Shown here: positions 1 through 9,235 of the stretch, one piece after another | Numbering within the stretch: the stretch's first letter is position 1 | Layout of the letters: every line of letters begins with the position of its first letter | Assembly: GCF_017312485.1 (NCBI RefSeq) | Contig: NZ_BMBA01000012.1 | Location: 19,893-83,892, forward strand | Source of the DNA: Clostridium zeae | GTDB taxonomy: Bacteria > Bacillota > Clostridia > Clostridiales > Clostridiaceae | Length of the DNA stretch: 64,000 bases | Direction: 5' to 3' | Made by a program: the position numbers and the translations under genes | Notes under the pieces: model-generated | The model's input: the letters and a program-made list of their open reading frames with translations, nothing else | Databases searched by the model: none | Told to the model about the DNA's origin: nothing

Positions 1-85
1 TAGCACTCTTCTTTTGGGCTAATTCTTTTGTTTCTGCTGCCCCTTCAGCAACAACTATATCTAAATCATTTTCTAAGTTCTTCAT
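1..85 (-). CDS. 5' end of an unidentified protein, cut by window edge
   Basis: Only the first 28 codons are inside the window. The ATG at 85-83 is preceded on the minus strand by GGGGGCG at a good ribosome-binding distance. The visible peptide begins MKNLENDLDIVVAEGAAE and is acidic, soluble and without a signal peptide. I do not recognise a family from so short a piece, and the rest of the gene lies to the left of the window. It is transcribed in the same direction as the liv operon but is separated from it by a strong terminator at 401-437. Confidence 0.6.
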   Translation of the reverse strand, partial: MKNLENDLDIVVAEGAAETKELAQKKSA

Positions 86-400
86 AAATTACGCCCCCAT
101 TACCCTAAATTTTAAATTCCATATTTTACATATATTCTACAGAAAAGCTGTAACACCTTCACATATTTTGGAAATGAAACTTTATAAAATCAAATTTATA
201 ATACACTCAAATGAAACCGTTTATAAATCATAATATGGAAACATTACGAAATTAAAAATGCCATAATATCACACAATTTTGTCATACAACTGCCACAAAA
301 ATCTCTTATTATTTAATTAATCCCTTAATAATTAAATTATTAGACATCCACAATACAGAAAATAGACAAAGAATTTTAACATTAATCTTTTCCCTAAGAG
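86..400. other. AT-rich intergenic region
   Basis: This 315-base stretch between the truncated leftmost gene and the liv terminator is very AT-rich. It should contain the promoter of the leftmost gene on the minus strand. I see no RNA motif or reading frame with coding character in it. Confidence 0.5.
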
Positions 401-437
401 AAAAAATCGCTAATGCTTGCTGCATTAGCGATTTTTT
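401..437 (-). terminator. Rho-independent terminator of the liv operon
   Basis: A perfect 12-bp hairpin (AATCGCTAATGC / GCATTAGCGATT, loop TTGCT) is flanked by A-runs on one side and T-runs on the other. It lies 7 bases after the livF stop codon and closes the operon; the flanking runs would let it work in both directions. Confidence 0.9.
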
Positions 438-443
438 ATTCTT

Positions 444-1175
444 TTATAATGCGGCTTCTTTCTTATCAACCGCTTCACCTAAGTAAGCATTTTTTATATC
501 TTCGTTTTTAATAAGCTCTTCTCCAGTACCCTCCATTATTATCCTTCCAGTCTCAAGTACATATCCATAATCCGCAGCCTTTAAAGCAAGATTTGCATTT
601 TGCTCTATTAGTAGTATAGTGACCCCTTGGTTTCTTATCTCTTGGATTATATTAAATATATCTTTAACTATTATAGGTGCAAGTCCAAGTGAAGGTTCAT
701 CCATCATTAGAAGTTTTGGCTTTGCCATAAGAGCTCTTCCAACTGCCAACATTTGTTGTTCTCCTCCTGAAAGAGTTCCTGCAAGCTGCCACTTTCTTTC
801 CTCTAATCTTGGAAACAATTCATATATCCACTTTATATCTTTTTCTATTTCCTTCTTATCTTTTCTGAAATACGCACCTAACTTAATATTTTCAAGAACA
901 GTAAGGTTAGGAAAAACTCTTCTTCCTTCAGGAACTAGAGTCAAACCCATCTTTGGTATCTGCTCTGTCTTTTTATTAGTTATATCTACACCATCATAGA
1001 TTATTTTACCTGACTTAATTTTAGTAAGACCTACTGTTGCTCTTAGTGTTGTGCTCTTTCCAGCTCCATTTGCACCAACAAGAGTAACAATCTTTCCTTG
1101 CTCTACATTTATAGATATCCCATTAAGAGCCTCAATAGCTCCATAAGATACTACTAAATCTTCTATTTTAAGCAT
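444..1175 (-). CDS. livF: Branched-chain amino acid ABC transporter ATPase LivF
   Basis: ATP-binding subunit that powers uptake of leucine, isoleucine and valine at the cytoplasmic face of the membrane. The 243-residue protein has a Walker A GANGAGKST at residues 34-42, an ABC signature LSGGEQQ near 135 and a Walker B LLMMDEP near 155, with the usual LivF length. Its ATG overlaps the end of livG by 8 bases, so translation is probably coupled. It is the last gene of livK2-livK1-livH-livM-livG-livF, and the terminator follows at once. Family identity is secure; the exact amino acid preference is inferred from gene order only. Confidence 0.93.
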   Translation of the reverse strand: MLKIEDLVVSYGAIEALNGISINVEQGKIVTLVGANGAGKSTTLRATVGLTKIKSGKIIYDGVDITNKKTEQIPKMGLTLVPEGRRVFPNLTVLENIKLGAYFRKDKKEIEKDIKWIYELFPRLEERKWQLAGTLSGGEQQMLAVGRALMAKPKLLMMDEPSLGLAPIIVKDIFNIIQEIRNQGVTILLIEQNANLALKAADYGYVLETGRIIMEGTGEELIKNEDIKNAYLGEAVDKKEAAL

Positions 1176-1938
1176 CTTCCTTCACCCCCAAGTAGGCTTC
1201 AATAACCTTTGAATTATTTTGAATTTCATAAGGTGTCCCATGTGCAATAGTAACCCCGTGATCAAGCACGTATATTCTATCAGATATCCCCATTACTAGA
1301 GGCATATGATGTTCTATCATAAATATAGTAAGTCCAAATTCGTCTCTTATTTCATTTATAAAGCTTGTAAGTTCATCAGATTCCTTTGGATTCATTCCTG
1401 CTGCTGGTTCATCTAAAAGCATAATTTCCGGATTAGTAGCAAGACCTCTAGCAATTTCTAGTCTTCTTTGCTTTCCATAAGGAAGTGAGCTTGCCTTTTC
1501 ATCCTTAAGATCTAAAAGTCCAACTCTCTCCAGTAAATCTAATGATTTTTGAACCATTTCTTTTTCTTCTTTTCTATACCTAGGAAGCTTAAACATACCT
1601 TCTAGAAACATTGATTTTAAATGAAGGTGATTTGCTATAAGAACATTATCTAAAACTGTTAATTCTCCAAACAGTCTTATATTTTGAAAAGTTCTAGCTA
1701 TACCTTTTTTAGTTATAGCGTCTGGCTTCAATCCAGAAATTCTTTCATTATTAAAAAATATTTGTCCCTCTGAAGGGCTGTAAACACCTGTTATCATATT
1801 AAAAGCTGTAGTCTTACCTGCACCATTAGGTCCTATAAGCGCAACAATTTCACCCTTGTTAAGTTCCAAACTGAAGTCCTTAACTGCTGTAAGACCTCCA
1901 AACTTCATTGTTATCTTGTCCGCATTAAGCAATTTCAT
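1168..1938 (-). CDS. livG: Branched-chain amino acid ABC transporter ATPase LivG
   Basis: Second ATPase of the heteromeric LIV importer. The 256-residue protein carries Walker A GPNGAGKT at residues 36-43, a modified signature LPYGKQRRLE near 155 in place of LSGGQ (typical of LivG), and a Walker B LLDEPAAGMNP. The C-terminal helical extension characteristic of LivG is present. It overlaps livM upstream by 14 bases and livF downstream by 8 bases, showing a tightly coupled operon. Nothing looks degraded. Confidence 0.93.
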   Translation of the reverse strand: MKLLNADKITMKFGGLTAVKDFSLELNKGEIVALIGPNGAGKTTAFNMITGVYSPSEGQIFFNNERISGLKPDAITKKGIARTFQNIRLFGELTVLDNVLIANHLHLKSMFLEGMFKLPRYRKEEKEMVQKSLDLLERVGLLDLKDEKASSLPYGKQRRLEIARGLATNPEIMLLDEPAAGMNPKESDELTSFINEIRDEFGLTIFMIEHHMPLVMGISDRIYVLDHGVTIAHGTPYEIQNNSKVIEAYLGVKEDA

Positions 1939-2992
1939 CTTGGCTTCCTCCTTTGCTACGTCCTATGTTCTTGAAGAATCCAAAAAGACCATTCCACGAA
2001 AATTCTTTATTTCCCATAAGACCTTTACTAAAGAACAATACAGCTATCATTAGAAGGGCTGAGAATACAACCATTCTAGTACCAGCAACTCCTTTTATTC
2101 TGTATCCACCTATCGTTATAGTTTCATCTAAGAATCTCAATGCTTCTCCAGCTATTGTTATAATAAATGATGAAATTATAGTTCCTGTTATACTTCCCAT
2201 TCCACCTAGCACTATGATAAGTAGTATATTGAAAGTCAGCATGAATTTAAACATTGTAGGATCTATTGTTCCTAGTGAATTTGCCAGTAAACCACCACCT
2301 ACTCCAGCAAAGAAAGCCCCTATTGAAAAAGCTAGAGTTTTATTCCTAAAAAGATTTATCCCCATACTTTCAGCTGCTATTTCATCTTCTCTTATTGCTT
2401 TCAGCGCCCTACCAAAACTACTATTCACAAATGACACCATAAGTATAACTGTCACTATGAATACCCCAAAACTCCACCATATATTAGTAGTTACTGGTAT
2501 ACCTTTTAATCCTAATGCACCATTAGTAATGGATTGTGTATTATTTATTACTACTCTTATTATTTCTGCAAAGCCAAGTGTTGCAATAGCTAAATAATCC
2601 CCTTTAAGTCTTAGTGCAGGAGCTCCTATTAAGTAAGCTAAAAATGCAGAGATTATACCTGCAACTATAAGGGCTATTGGAAAAGGCAATTGTATGTTTG
2701 CCAATGGAGCAGCTATAGGTTGCATAAAAAAGTTTTGAGCTTTAGTTTCAGGTGACATAGTCAAAAGAGCTGTTGTATAGGCACCTATAGCTATAAATCC
2801 AGCATGCCCTAATGAAAACAAACCAGTGAAGCCGTTGATCAAGTTCATGCTTAAAGCCAAAACTGCATAAATTGCACATAAATTGAGTATTCTTGTTTTA
2901 TATGGATCAAAGTTTTTATCTGCATATATTAAAAATAATATGAGTACGACAAATGAAATTCCTGTTAAAATTAAATTTCTCTTTTTCATCAT
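1925..2992 (-). CDS. livM: Branched-chain amino acid ABC transporter permease LivM
   Basis: Integral membrane permease of the BPD_transp_2 family that pairs with LivH. The 355-residue protein has about ten hydrophobic segments, the conserved stretch NLINGFTGLFSLGHAGF near residue 50 and the EAA-like cytoplasmic loop ALKAIREDEIAAESMGIN near 205, both typical of LivM. The N-terminus MMKKRN places a positively charged tail in the cytoplasm. The start follows the livH stop codon with no gap, and the end overlaps livG. The C-terminal tail after the last membrane segment is soluble and basic. Confidence 0.92.
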   Translation of the reverse strand: MMKKRNLILTGISFVVLILFLIYADKNFDPYKTRILNLCAIYAVLALSMNLINGFTGLFSLGHAGFIAIGAYTTALLTMSPETKAQNFFMQPIAAPLANIQLPFPIALIVAGIISAFLAYLIGAPALRLKGDYLAIATLGFAEIIRVVINNTQSITNGALGLKGIPVTTNIWWSFGVFIVTVILMVSFVNSSFGRALKAIREDEIAAESMGINLFRNKTLAFSIGAFFAGVGGGLLANSLGTIDPTMFKFMLTFNILLIIVLGGMGSITGTIISSFIITIAGEALRFLDETITIGGYRIKGVAGTRMVVFSALLMIAVLFFSKGLMGNKEFSWNGLFGFFKNIGRSKGGSQDEIA

Positions 2993-3880
2993 CTACACCT
3001 TCTCCGAAATTTTTTCGCCCATTATACCTGTTGGCTTAAATAGTAATATAACTATTAAAAGTATAAAAGCAAAAGCATCTCTATAACCTGTAAGACTTGG
3101 TAGTAAAGCAACAAGCATGATTTCACCTATTCCAAGGATAAATCCACCCACTACAGCACCAGTGATATTTCCTATTCCCCCTATAACTGCAGCTATGAAG
3201 CATTTAAGTCCAGGCATAACTCCCATAAGAGGATTGATATTTGGGAACTTGAATCCCCACATTATACTTCCAATTGCCGCTAAAGCAGATCCTATGGCAA
3301 AGGTCAAAGTTATTATTCTGTTTATATTTATAGTCATCAATGAAGATATTTCGTAATCCTTAGAAACAGCTCTCATAGCCATCCCAACTTTTGTTTTGTT
3401 TACAACGTATAATAATAGAAAAAGTATAATAACGGTTACCACTGGAATTATGATTGTAAGTCTCTGCATAGATACAGATCCAATCTTAATTACATCAGTA
3501 AAAAGTGGTTCCTGCGGAAATGCTTTAGGTACACCTCCAAAAACAACCGTTCCTAAGTTTTCAAGAAAGAATGATACTCCTATTGCTGATATAAGTATTG
3601 ATATCTTAGGTGCAGTTCTTATAGGTTTGTAAGCTGCCTTCTCTATAAATATTCCAAGCAATACTGTAAGAGCTATAGAAAACAATACTGCTACATACCA
3701 AGGCATTGCAAAAACTGCTATACCATAGAAGGTAAAATAAGCAGCCATCATAAATATATCTCCATGAGCAAAATTTATAAGTCTTAATATTCCATAAACC
3801 ATTGTGTATCCTATTGCTATTAGCGCATATAAACTACCTAATGATATTCCATTAGCTAAATGCTGCAAAAGTGTACCCAT
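2993..3880 (-). CDS. livH: Branched-chain amino acid ABC transporter permease LivH
   Basis: Membrane permease partner of LivM in the LIV uptake system. The 295-residue protein has about eight hydrophobic segments, the motif YALIAIGYTMVYGILRLINF near residue 20 and the loop GMAMRAVSKDYEISSLMGIN-like sequence near 168 that contacts the ATPases. A ribosome binding site AAAAGGAGAGG precedes the ATG. It is 61 bases after livK1 and abuts livM, so it belongs to one transcript with both. Confidence 0.92.
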   Translation of the reverse strand: MGTLLQHLANGISLGSLYALIAIGYTMVYGILRLINFAHGDIFMMAAYFTFYGIAVFAMPWYVAVLFSIALTVLLGIFIEKAAYKPIRTAPKISILISAIGVSFFLENLGTVVFGGVPKAFPQEPLFTDVIKIGSVSMQRLTIIIPVVTVIILFLLLYVVNKTKVGMAMRAVSKDYEISSLMTININRIITLTFAIGSALAAIGSIMWGFKFPNINPLMGVMPGLKCFIAAVIGGIGNITGAVVGGFILGIGEIMLVALLPSLTGYRDAFAFILLIVILLFKPTGIMGEKISEKV

Positions 3881-3941
3881 ATTAAAATCCCTCTCCTTTT
3901 AAGATAGAGAGAACTGGCTATTAGCTAGTCCTCTAATTCCT

Positions 3942-5117
3942 TTATTTTGTTGGCTCTACTGTGTCAGTATAAGTAAATTTGCCATCCTTAACAGTCTTAA
4001 TTATTGCTGCTTTTATGGCATTTCTGTCTTCATCAAAGTTAATTACTCCTGTAGCTCCTTGGAAATCCTTAGTCTTTGCAAGTTCGTCTCTTAACTTAAC
4101 AGAATCATTTGTTCCAGATCTCTTAAGAGCATCTACTAGTATTAAGTATGAATCATATCCAAGTGCAGACATTGCAGAAGCGTCTTTTCCACTGTATTCT
4201 TTTTTATATGCCTCTAAGAATTTTTCTGATTCCTTTGTAACTGGTTTTTCTGTAGCAAATGCAGTTGAGAATACTGCTCCTTCAGCTGCTTGACCACCTA
4301 TCTTTAAGAAGTCTGGTGTCTCCCATGTATCTCCACCTATTATTGGTGCTTTTATTCCTAAATCCCTTGCTTGTTTTATTAAAAGCGCTGACTCTGTGAA
4401 GTTACCAGGAGCAAATATTACATCTGGATTTTGTGACTTTATATTAGTTAATTGTGCACTAAAATCTTGGTCTCCAGTGTTATAGTTAGATGTTGAAACT
4501 ATAGCTTTGCTGTCTCCAGTTAATTTTGTGAATGAATCTGTAAAATACTTAGCTAGTCCAACTGCATAATCATTAGAAACTTCTTGTACAATTGCAACCT
4601 TCTTAGCATTAAGTTTTGAGTAAGCATAGTTAGCCATTACTGTTCCTTGGAATGGGTCTATAAAGCAAACTCTGAAATAATAGTCATTTCCTTTAGTAAC
4701 CAATGGATTTGTTGCTGATGTTGCAACTGTTGGTATCTTAGCTTTCTTTACTATATCCCCAGCAGCCATTGAAAGTGAGCTTCCGTAACTTCCTATTATA
4801 GCCGTAACCTTTTCTTTCTCCACAAGTCTTGATGCTGCATTAGATGCCTCTACTTTATCAGATTTATTATCAACTATTACTAGTTCTATTTTCTTTCCAT
4901 TAACTTCAGGATAAAGCTTGTTAGCAAGTTTTATTCCTTCTACTTCTAATTCACCACCACCAGCATTTGCTCCTGTTAGCGGTTCAAAAACCCCAATTTT
5001 TATAGTATCACTGCTCCCATTGGTGCTAGAATCTGATACCTTCTCAACCTGGCAACTTGAAAGTACTGTTCCTACAGCCAATACTGCACTTATTATAATC
5101 GCTAATTTTCTCTTCAT
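3942..5117 (-). CDS. livK: Branched-chain amino acid-binding lipoprotein LivK, copy 1
   Basis: Extracellular substrate-binding lipoprotein that delivers amino acids to LivHMGF. The signal peptide MKRKLAIIISAVLAVG ends in a lipobox LSSC with lipidated Cys22, followed by a type 1 periplasmic-binding fold (Peripla_BP_6) to residue 391. It is a tandem duplicate of the gene at 5701-6873. The first ~270 residues differ at only about ten positions, while the last ~120 differ at about thirty, so the two may differ in ligand preference or have undergone gene conversion in the 5' part. It sits directly upstream of livH. Confidence 0.92.
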   Translation of the reverse strand: MKRKLAIIISAVLAVGTVLSSCQVEKVSDSSTNGSSDTIKIGVFEPLTGANAGGGELEVEGIKLANKLYPEVNGKKIELVIVDNKSDKVEASNAASRLVEKEKVTAIIGSYGSSLSMAAGDIVKKAKIPTVATSATNPLVTKGNDYYFRVCFIDPFQGTVMANYAYSKLNAKKVAIVQEVSNDYAVGLAKYFTDSFTKLTGDSKAIVSTSNYNTGDQDFSAQLTNIKSQNPDVIFAPGNFTESALLIKQARDLGIKAPIIGGDTWETPDFLKIGGQAAEGAVFSTAFATEKPVTKESEKFLEAYKKEYSGKDASAMSALGYDSYLILVDALKRSGTNDSVKLRDELAKTKDFQGATGVINFDEDRNAIKAAIIKTVKDGKFTYTDTVEPTK

Positions 5118-5204
5118 TATTTTAATCCCCCTTAGAATATTTACGAATATACTTATTGCTGAATACTGTCTTCGTATGTTGTTGTTAATTTTATCTCAAC
5201 AAAA

Positions 5205-5219
5205 TATTTTCTGTCAATT
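5205..5219 (-). promoter_or_regulatory. CodY-like box upstream of livK1
   Basis: On the minus strand AATTGACAGAAAATA matches the CodY consensus AATTTTCWGAAAATT with three mismatches. It lies about 100 bases before the livK1 start. A matching site lies at the same distance before livK2. CodY control of branched-chain amino acid uptake is established in low-GC Gram-positives; use here is inference. Confidence 0.4.
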
Positions 5220-5582
5220 GAAAAGTATTCCTGCATTATTATTCAACTTCGTAAAATTATTCACATATTATTCATTTGTATATTAATTTATTAACTTAAC
5301 ATAATATTATTATATTAATTAACATTATGTTAATTTCAAGGTTTTATTTTTATCATTCTATCACAAAAACACACTTTTTATTATTTGTCTTCCTGTGAAG
5401 GACAAATGGATTTTGTATAAATAACTATCTATTTTAAAATTAAAGCAAAGTATTTTTTGCATTTTTTTAAATCACACATTTCATATTTTAATAATATCAA
5501 TGTAAACGTGATTATTCGTATATGCTATTTTATATATTCTCCTAATTCTCAGCTTACCTTATTTAAAGATTTCTCATTAAAA

Positions 5583-5685
5583 TATAGAGGGATCCTACGT
5601 CAAATATTAAGTCATGCACGCTTTCCATCTCATAATCCAAGGCTTTCATACACACATAACTTAAGTCTTCATGAAGGATCCCTAT
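5583..5685. repeat. Long intergenic hairpin between livK copies
   Basis: Inverted arms AGGGATCCT (5588-5596) and AGGATCCCT (5675-5683) enclose about 80 bases that contain further imperfect self-complementarity around ACTTAAG. No U-tract follows on the minus strand, so it does not look like a standard terminator. It could be an RNA stability or processing element that lets livK2 be expressed apart from livK1, or a dispersed repeat. Confidence 0.55.
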
Positions 5686-5700
5686 AGTTTCTAAATTGTT

Positions 5701-6873
5701 TTATTTTGTTGGTTCGATTAAATCAAGATAAGTAAACTTTCCGTCCTTTACTTGCTTAATAACTGCTGCTTTTACTGCATTTCTATCTTCATCAAAGTTA
5801 ACAACACCTGCAGCTCCTTGGAAATCCTTAGTCTTTACAAGCTCGTCTCTCAATTTAACTGAATCTTCTGAGCCAGTTCTCTTTAGACCATCTACTAGTA
5901 ACAAATACGCATCGTATGCAAGAGCTGAAACTGCAGCAGGTTCTTTGTTGTATTCCTTCTTATATTCTGTTAAGAATTTTTCTGATTCCTTTGTTATTGG
6001 TTTTTCTGTTGCAAAGAAAGTAGAGAATACTGATCCTTCAACAGCACTACCACCTATCTTTAAGAAATCTGGTGTCTCCCATGTATCTCCACCTATTATT
6101 GGAGCCTTTATTCCTAAATCCCTTGCTTGTTTTATTAGGAGTGCTGACTCTGTGAAATTACCAGGAGCAAATATTACATCTGGATTTTGTGATTTTATAT
6201 TAGTTAATTGTGCACTAAAATCTTGGTCTCCAGTATTATAGTTAGATACTGAAACTATAGCTTTGCTGTCTCCAGTTAATTTTGTAAATGAATCAGTAAA
6301 ATACTTAGCTAGTCCAACTGCATAGTCATTAGAAACTTCTTGTACAATTGCAACCTTCTTAGCATTAAGTTTTGAGTAAGCATAGTTAGCCATTACTGTT
6401 CCTTGGAATGGATCTATAAAACAAACTCTGAAATAATAGTCATTTCCCTTAGTAACCAATGGATTTGTAGCTGATGTTGCAATTGTTGGTATTTTAGCTT
6501 TCTTTATAATATCTCCAGCAGCCATCGATAAGGAACTTCCCCAACTTCCTATAATAGCTGTAACCTTGTCTTTTTCAACAAGTCTTGATGCCGCATTAGA
6601 TGCTTCTACCTTGTCTGATTTATTATCAACTATAACTAGTTCAATTTTCTTTCCATTTACCTCAGGATAAAGCTTGTTAGCAAGTTTTATTCCTTCTACC
6701 TCTAATTCTCCACCACCGGCATTCGCACCTGTAAGCGGTTCAAAAACACCTATTTTTATCGTATCATTACTACCGCTTGACTTAGAATCTGATACCTTTT
6801 CAACCTGACAACTTGAAAGTACTGTCCCCACAGCTAATACTGCACTAATTATAATTGCTAGTTTTCTTTTCAT
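5701..6873 (-). CDS. livK: Branched-chain amino acid-binding lipoprotein LivK, copy 2
   Basis: First gene of the liv cluster, encoding a 390-residue substrate-binding lipoprotein with signal peptide and lipobox LSSC (Cys22). It is a close paralogue of the protein at 3942-5117, almost identical through residue ~270 and clearly diverged after that, for example FATEKPITKESEKFLTEYKK against the matching region of copy 1. The start has a GGGGGAG ribosome binding site. A leader with a CodY-like box lies upstream, and the divergent chemotaxis receptor begins at 7377. The duplication may allow two ligand specificities to share one permease. Confidence 0.92.
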   Translation of the reverse strand: MKRKLAIIISAVLAVGTVLSSCQVEKVSDSKSSGSNDTIKIGVFEPLTGANAGGGELEVEGIKLANKLYPEVNGKKIELVIVDNKSDKVEASNAASRLVEKDKVTAIIGSWGSSLSMAAGDIIKKAKIPTIATSATNPLVTKGNDYYFRVCFIDPFQGTVMANYAYSKLNAKKVAIVQEVSNDYAVGLAKYFTDSFTKLTGDSKAIVSVSNYNTGDQDFSAQLTNIKSQNPDVIFAPGNFTESALLIKQARDLGIKAPIIGGDTWETPDFLKIGGSAVEGSVFSTFFATEKPITKESEKFLTEYKKEYNKEPAAVSALAYDAYLLLVDGLKRTGSEDSVKLRDELVKTKDFQGAAGVVNFDEDRNAVKAAVIKQVKDGKFTYLDLIEPTK

Positions 6874-7376
6874 TAATTTACTCCCCCTTTTAATAAATAC
6901 GAATTATCACTTATTACTGATTAACTTCTCATCATCATACAGACTACTTTAAATCAGCAAATTATTTTTTGTAAATTGCAAAATGTATTGTATTTTTATT
7001 CAACAAGCTTTTTTTGTTCATACTTTATACACTTTATTTACATTTAATATATTATCATAACATTGTTTAAATTACTAGCAATTTGATATGTTTCAGCTTT
7101 TATTTTTATCATTCTATCACAAAAATACACTTTTTATTATTTGTATTTCTACTAAGTACATTTACAATTCATTAACAACTTTTTACTTCTTTGTGATTAT
7201 CATAAACTTACTTGCAAATTCAAATAAATATATATGCATAAAAAAAATTTTTCATGTAAACGTATTTTTCACTTTTCTTCTATTTATTTGAATTTAAAAG
7301 ACTCGATAATTATGATAATATATTTATAATAACATTCGGCAAAAACATACAAACAACTTAAGAGGGGGCAATTATT
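6874..7376. other. Divergent promoter region livK2 / chemotaxis receptor
   Basis: A 503-base, very AT-rich region separates livK2 (minus) from the MCP gene (plus). The portion up to about 7150 is the duplicate of the livK1 leader and includes the CodY-like box at 6963-6977. I see no coding frame and no recognisable riboswitch. Confidence 0.55.
6963..6977 (-). promoter_or_regulatory. CodY-like box upstream of livK2
   Basis: Minus-strand AATTTACAAAAAATA matches the CodY consensus with three mismatches, about 104 bases before the livK2 start. It is the duplicate-position partner of the site at 5205-5219. Confidence 0.38.
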
Positions 7377-9092
7377 TTGAAAAGGAGATTAAGTTCAATC
7401 AAACTTACCACTAAAATCACTTTTATCTTTGTGACACTTCTAGTACTGCTATTAATAATCGGATTAAGTGAAATCTACAATCTAAGATCTGTAAATAACA
7501 ATTTGCAACATATTTATTCCGTTAATATGAAAGCAATTCAAGATGTAAGAACTCTTAGAGAAAACGTTCAAGAATCTCAAGTTAATACGCTTCTAGCTAT
7601 GGATGAAAGAAATAAATCAAATCTATCTAGATATAGCGACGAGATTACTGCCATTAATTTAGAAAACAGTACCATACTTCAGCAATATACAAAATCAGTG
7701 ACAAACAGCAAGGAAAAATCACTGCTTAAAGACTTAACTATGATGCTGGATGACTATATTAAGTCAAGAGATGAAACAATAAACTTAATAAAAGCAGGGG
7801 ATTACCAAAGGGCTAAAGATATTATAACAACTGTTACCTTAAAAAGAGATTCCGTTGATAACGTAATTAAAAACATAGTACAATTCAATCAGAACGAATC
7901 AAGGCAAGCGTACGATGATTCAGGAAGCACCTATAATCTTTCAATAACTCTTACATATATAGTTTTAGGAATTTCCTTAATCATTACAGTAATATGCTCT
8001 CTATATCTCAGATCCTATATATCTAAAAAATTAAAATCAATAATTTCATTTACTGAAAAACTTAAGAACGGTGATTTATCAGACTCACTTAAAGTGAAGA
8101 CCATGGATGAATTCGGTAAAATCGAAGATTCCTTAAATGCAACCGTAATCTCTTTAAGAGATGTAATTTCAGAGATAAACAATAGTGCAGTTAATCTAAG
8201 CTCATCCAGCGAGGAATTATCTGCAACAATGGAAGAAGTAACTTCAAAAGTAGATACCATAAACGAAAGCATACAGCATATAGGCAGCGGTGTTCAAGAA
8301 TTAACTTCAAGCATTGAAGAAGTAAATTACTCTACAGATAAAATAGCATCTCAAGTTACTGACTTAGGATCAGATGCTGATCATAGTTATAATTCTGCTA
8401 AAGATATTGAGACTAGAGCAACTAGCTTAAAAAACAATTCAACGGAACTAGTAAAAAATTCAAAAGAACTTTATCAATCCAACCAAGAGGCTGTACTAAG
8501 CTCTATAGAGCAGGGTAAAGTTGTAACACAAATTAAGCTAATGGCAACTACTATAACTCAAATTGCAGATCAAACCAACTTATTAGCACTTAATGCTATG
8601 ATAGAATCAGCAAGGGCAGGGGAAGCAGGACGAGGATTTGCTGTTGTTGCTGGCGAAATAATAAAATTAGCAGATAGTTCAATGTCTGCTGTTAAAAACA
8701 TAAATAAAGTTACAGATCAAATAGAATTGGCCTTTAAGAGCTTATCAGATAATGCTACTAACATACTTAAATATATAGAAGATATAGTTACTCCTACAAA
8801 TGAAGAAATGATAAACATCGGATATCAATATGGAGACGATGCAAAATTGGTTGCCGATATATCAAGAAAGTTCCACCAATCATCATACTCTATAAAAGGA
8901 ATAGTAGAAAAGATAAATAGAGAAATCGAAAATGTAAGCGCTATGTCCCAACAGACAAACTCTTCTTCTCAAGAAATAATTGAGAGTATATCTGAAGCTG
9001 CAGCTGCAATAGAAGAAGTTAGTAGGACTGCTATGTCACAGGCTGAGCTAGCTCAAAAATTAAGTATATTAACTAGCAAATTTACACTTTAA
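7377..9092 (+). CDS. Methyl-accepting chemotaxis protein
   Basis: Transmembrane chemoreceptor that signals to CheW/CheA. The TTG start at 7377 follows AGAGGGGG with eight-base spacing. Domains in order: transmembrane helix at about residues 13-32, extracytoplasmic four-helix-bundle (4HB_MCP-like) domain to about 187, second membrane helix 188-210, HAMP 211-263, then the cytoplasmic signalling coiled coil. The hairpin tip is conserved ([20 protein letters not shown], then [11 protein letters not shown] near 415-430). At 571 residues it is a normal class of receptor. It is monocistronic, divergent from liv and closed by the terminator at 9181-9210. The ligand is unknown; adjacency to an amino acid importer is only suggestive. 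Confidence 0.92.
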   Translation: MKRRLSSIKLTTKITFIFVTLLVLLLIIGLSEIYNLRSVNNNLQHIYSVNMKAIQDVRTLRENVQESQVNTLLAMDERNKSNLSRYSDEITAINLENSTILQQYTKSVTNSKEKSLLKDLTMMLDDYIKSRDETINLIKAGDYQRAKDIITTVTLKRDSVDNVIKNIVQFNQNESRQAYDDSGSTYNLSITLTYIVLGISLIITVICSLYLRSYISKKLKSIISFTEKLKNGDLSDSLKVKTMDEFGKIEDSLNATVISLRDVISEINNSAVNLSSSSEELSATMEEVTSKVDTINESIQHIGSGVQELTSSIEEVNYSTDKIASQVTDLGSDADHSYNSAKDIETRATSLKNNSTELVKNSKELYQSNQEAVLSSIEQGKVVTQIKLMATTITQIADQTNLLALNAMIESARAGEAGRGFAVVAGEIIKLADSSMSAVKNINKVTDQIELAFKSLSDNATNILKYIEDIVTPTNEEMINIGYQYGDDAKLVADISRKFHQSSYSIKGIVEKINREIENVSAMSQQTNSSSQEIIESISEAAAAIEEVSRTAMSQAELAQKLSILTSKFTL

Positions 9093-9180
9093 AACATTAT
9101 GAGCTTTCACCTTAATGGTTAAGCAAATAGAAACAAATATATTTGTTTTTACTAAAAAGAATATCCTTAGAATAAAGTAA

Positions 9181-9210
9181 TAAAGCCTCGAAAAAATTTT
9201 CGAGGCTTTA
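9181..9210. terminator. Bidirectional rho-independent terminator
   Basis: Perfect palindrome TAAAGCCTCGAAAA / TTTTCGAGGCTTTA with a four-base loop, lying between the convergent MCP gene and the nucleotidyltransferase gene. T-runs on either strand let it serve both. Confidence 0.88.
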
Positions 9211-9235
9211 TTATTTTACCTTTAATTTGTAGACC

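Larger units (their letters stand above)
5118..5700. other. Intergenic region between the two livK copies
   Basis: This 583-base stretch holds the livK1 leader, a CodY-like site at 5205-5219, an AT-rich segment and a long hairpin at 5583-5685. The part from about 5118 to 5400 is a diverged copy of the leader in front of livK2: a shared stretch TTATTTTTATCATTCTATCA occurs near 5344 and near 7100. A promoter of its own for livK1 is therefore likely. Confidence 0.6.

Noticed and set aside
1953..2597. Long plus-strand frame opposite livM
   Set aside because: Antisense shadow of a clear membrane permease gene; low-complexity, proline/isoleucine-rich and without a ribosome binding site.
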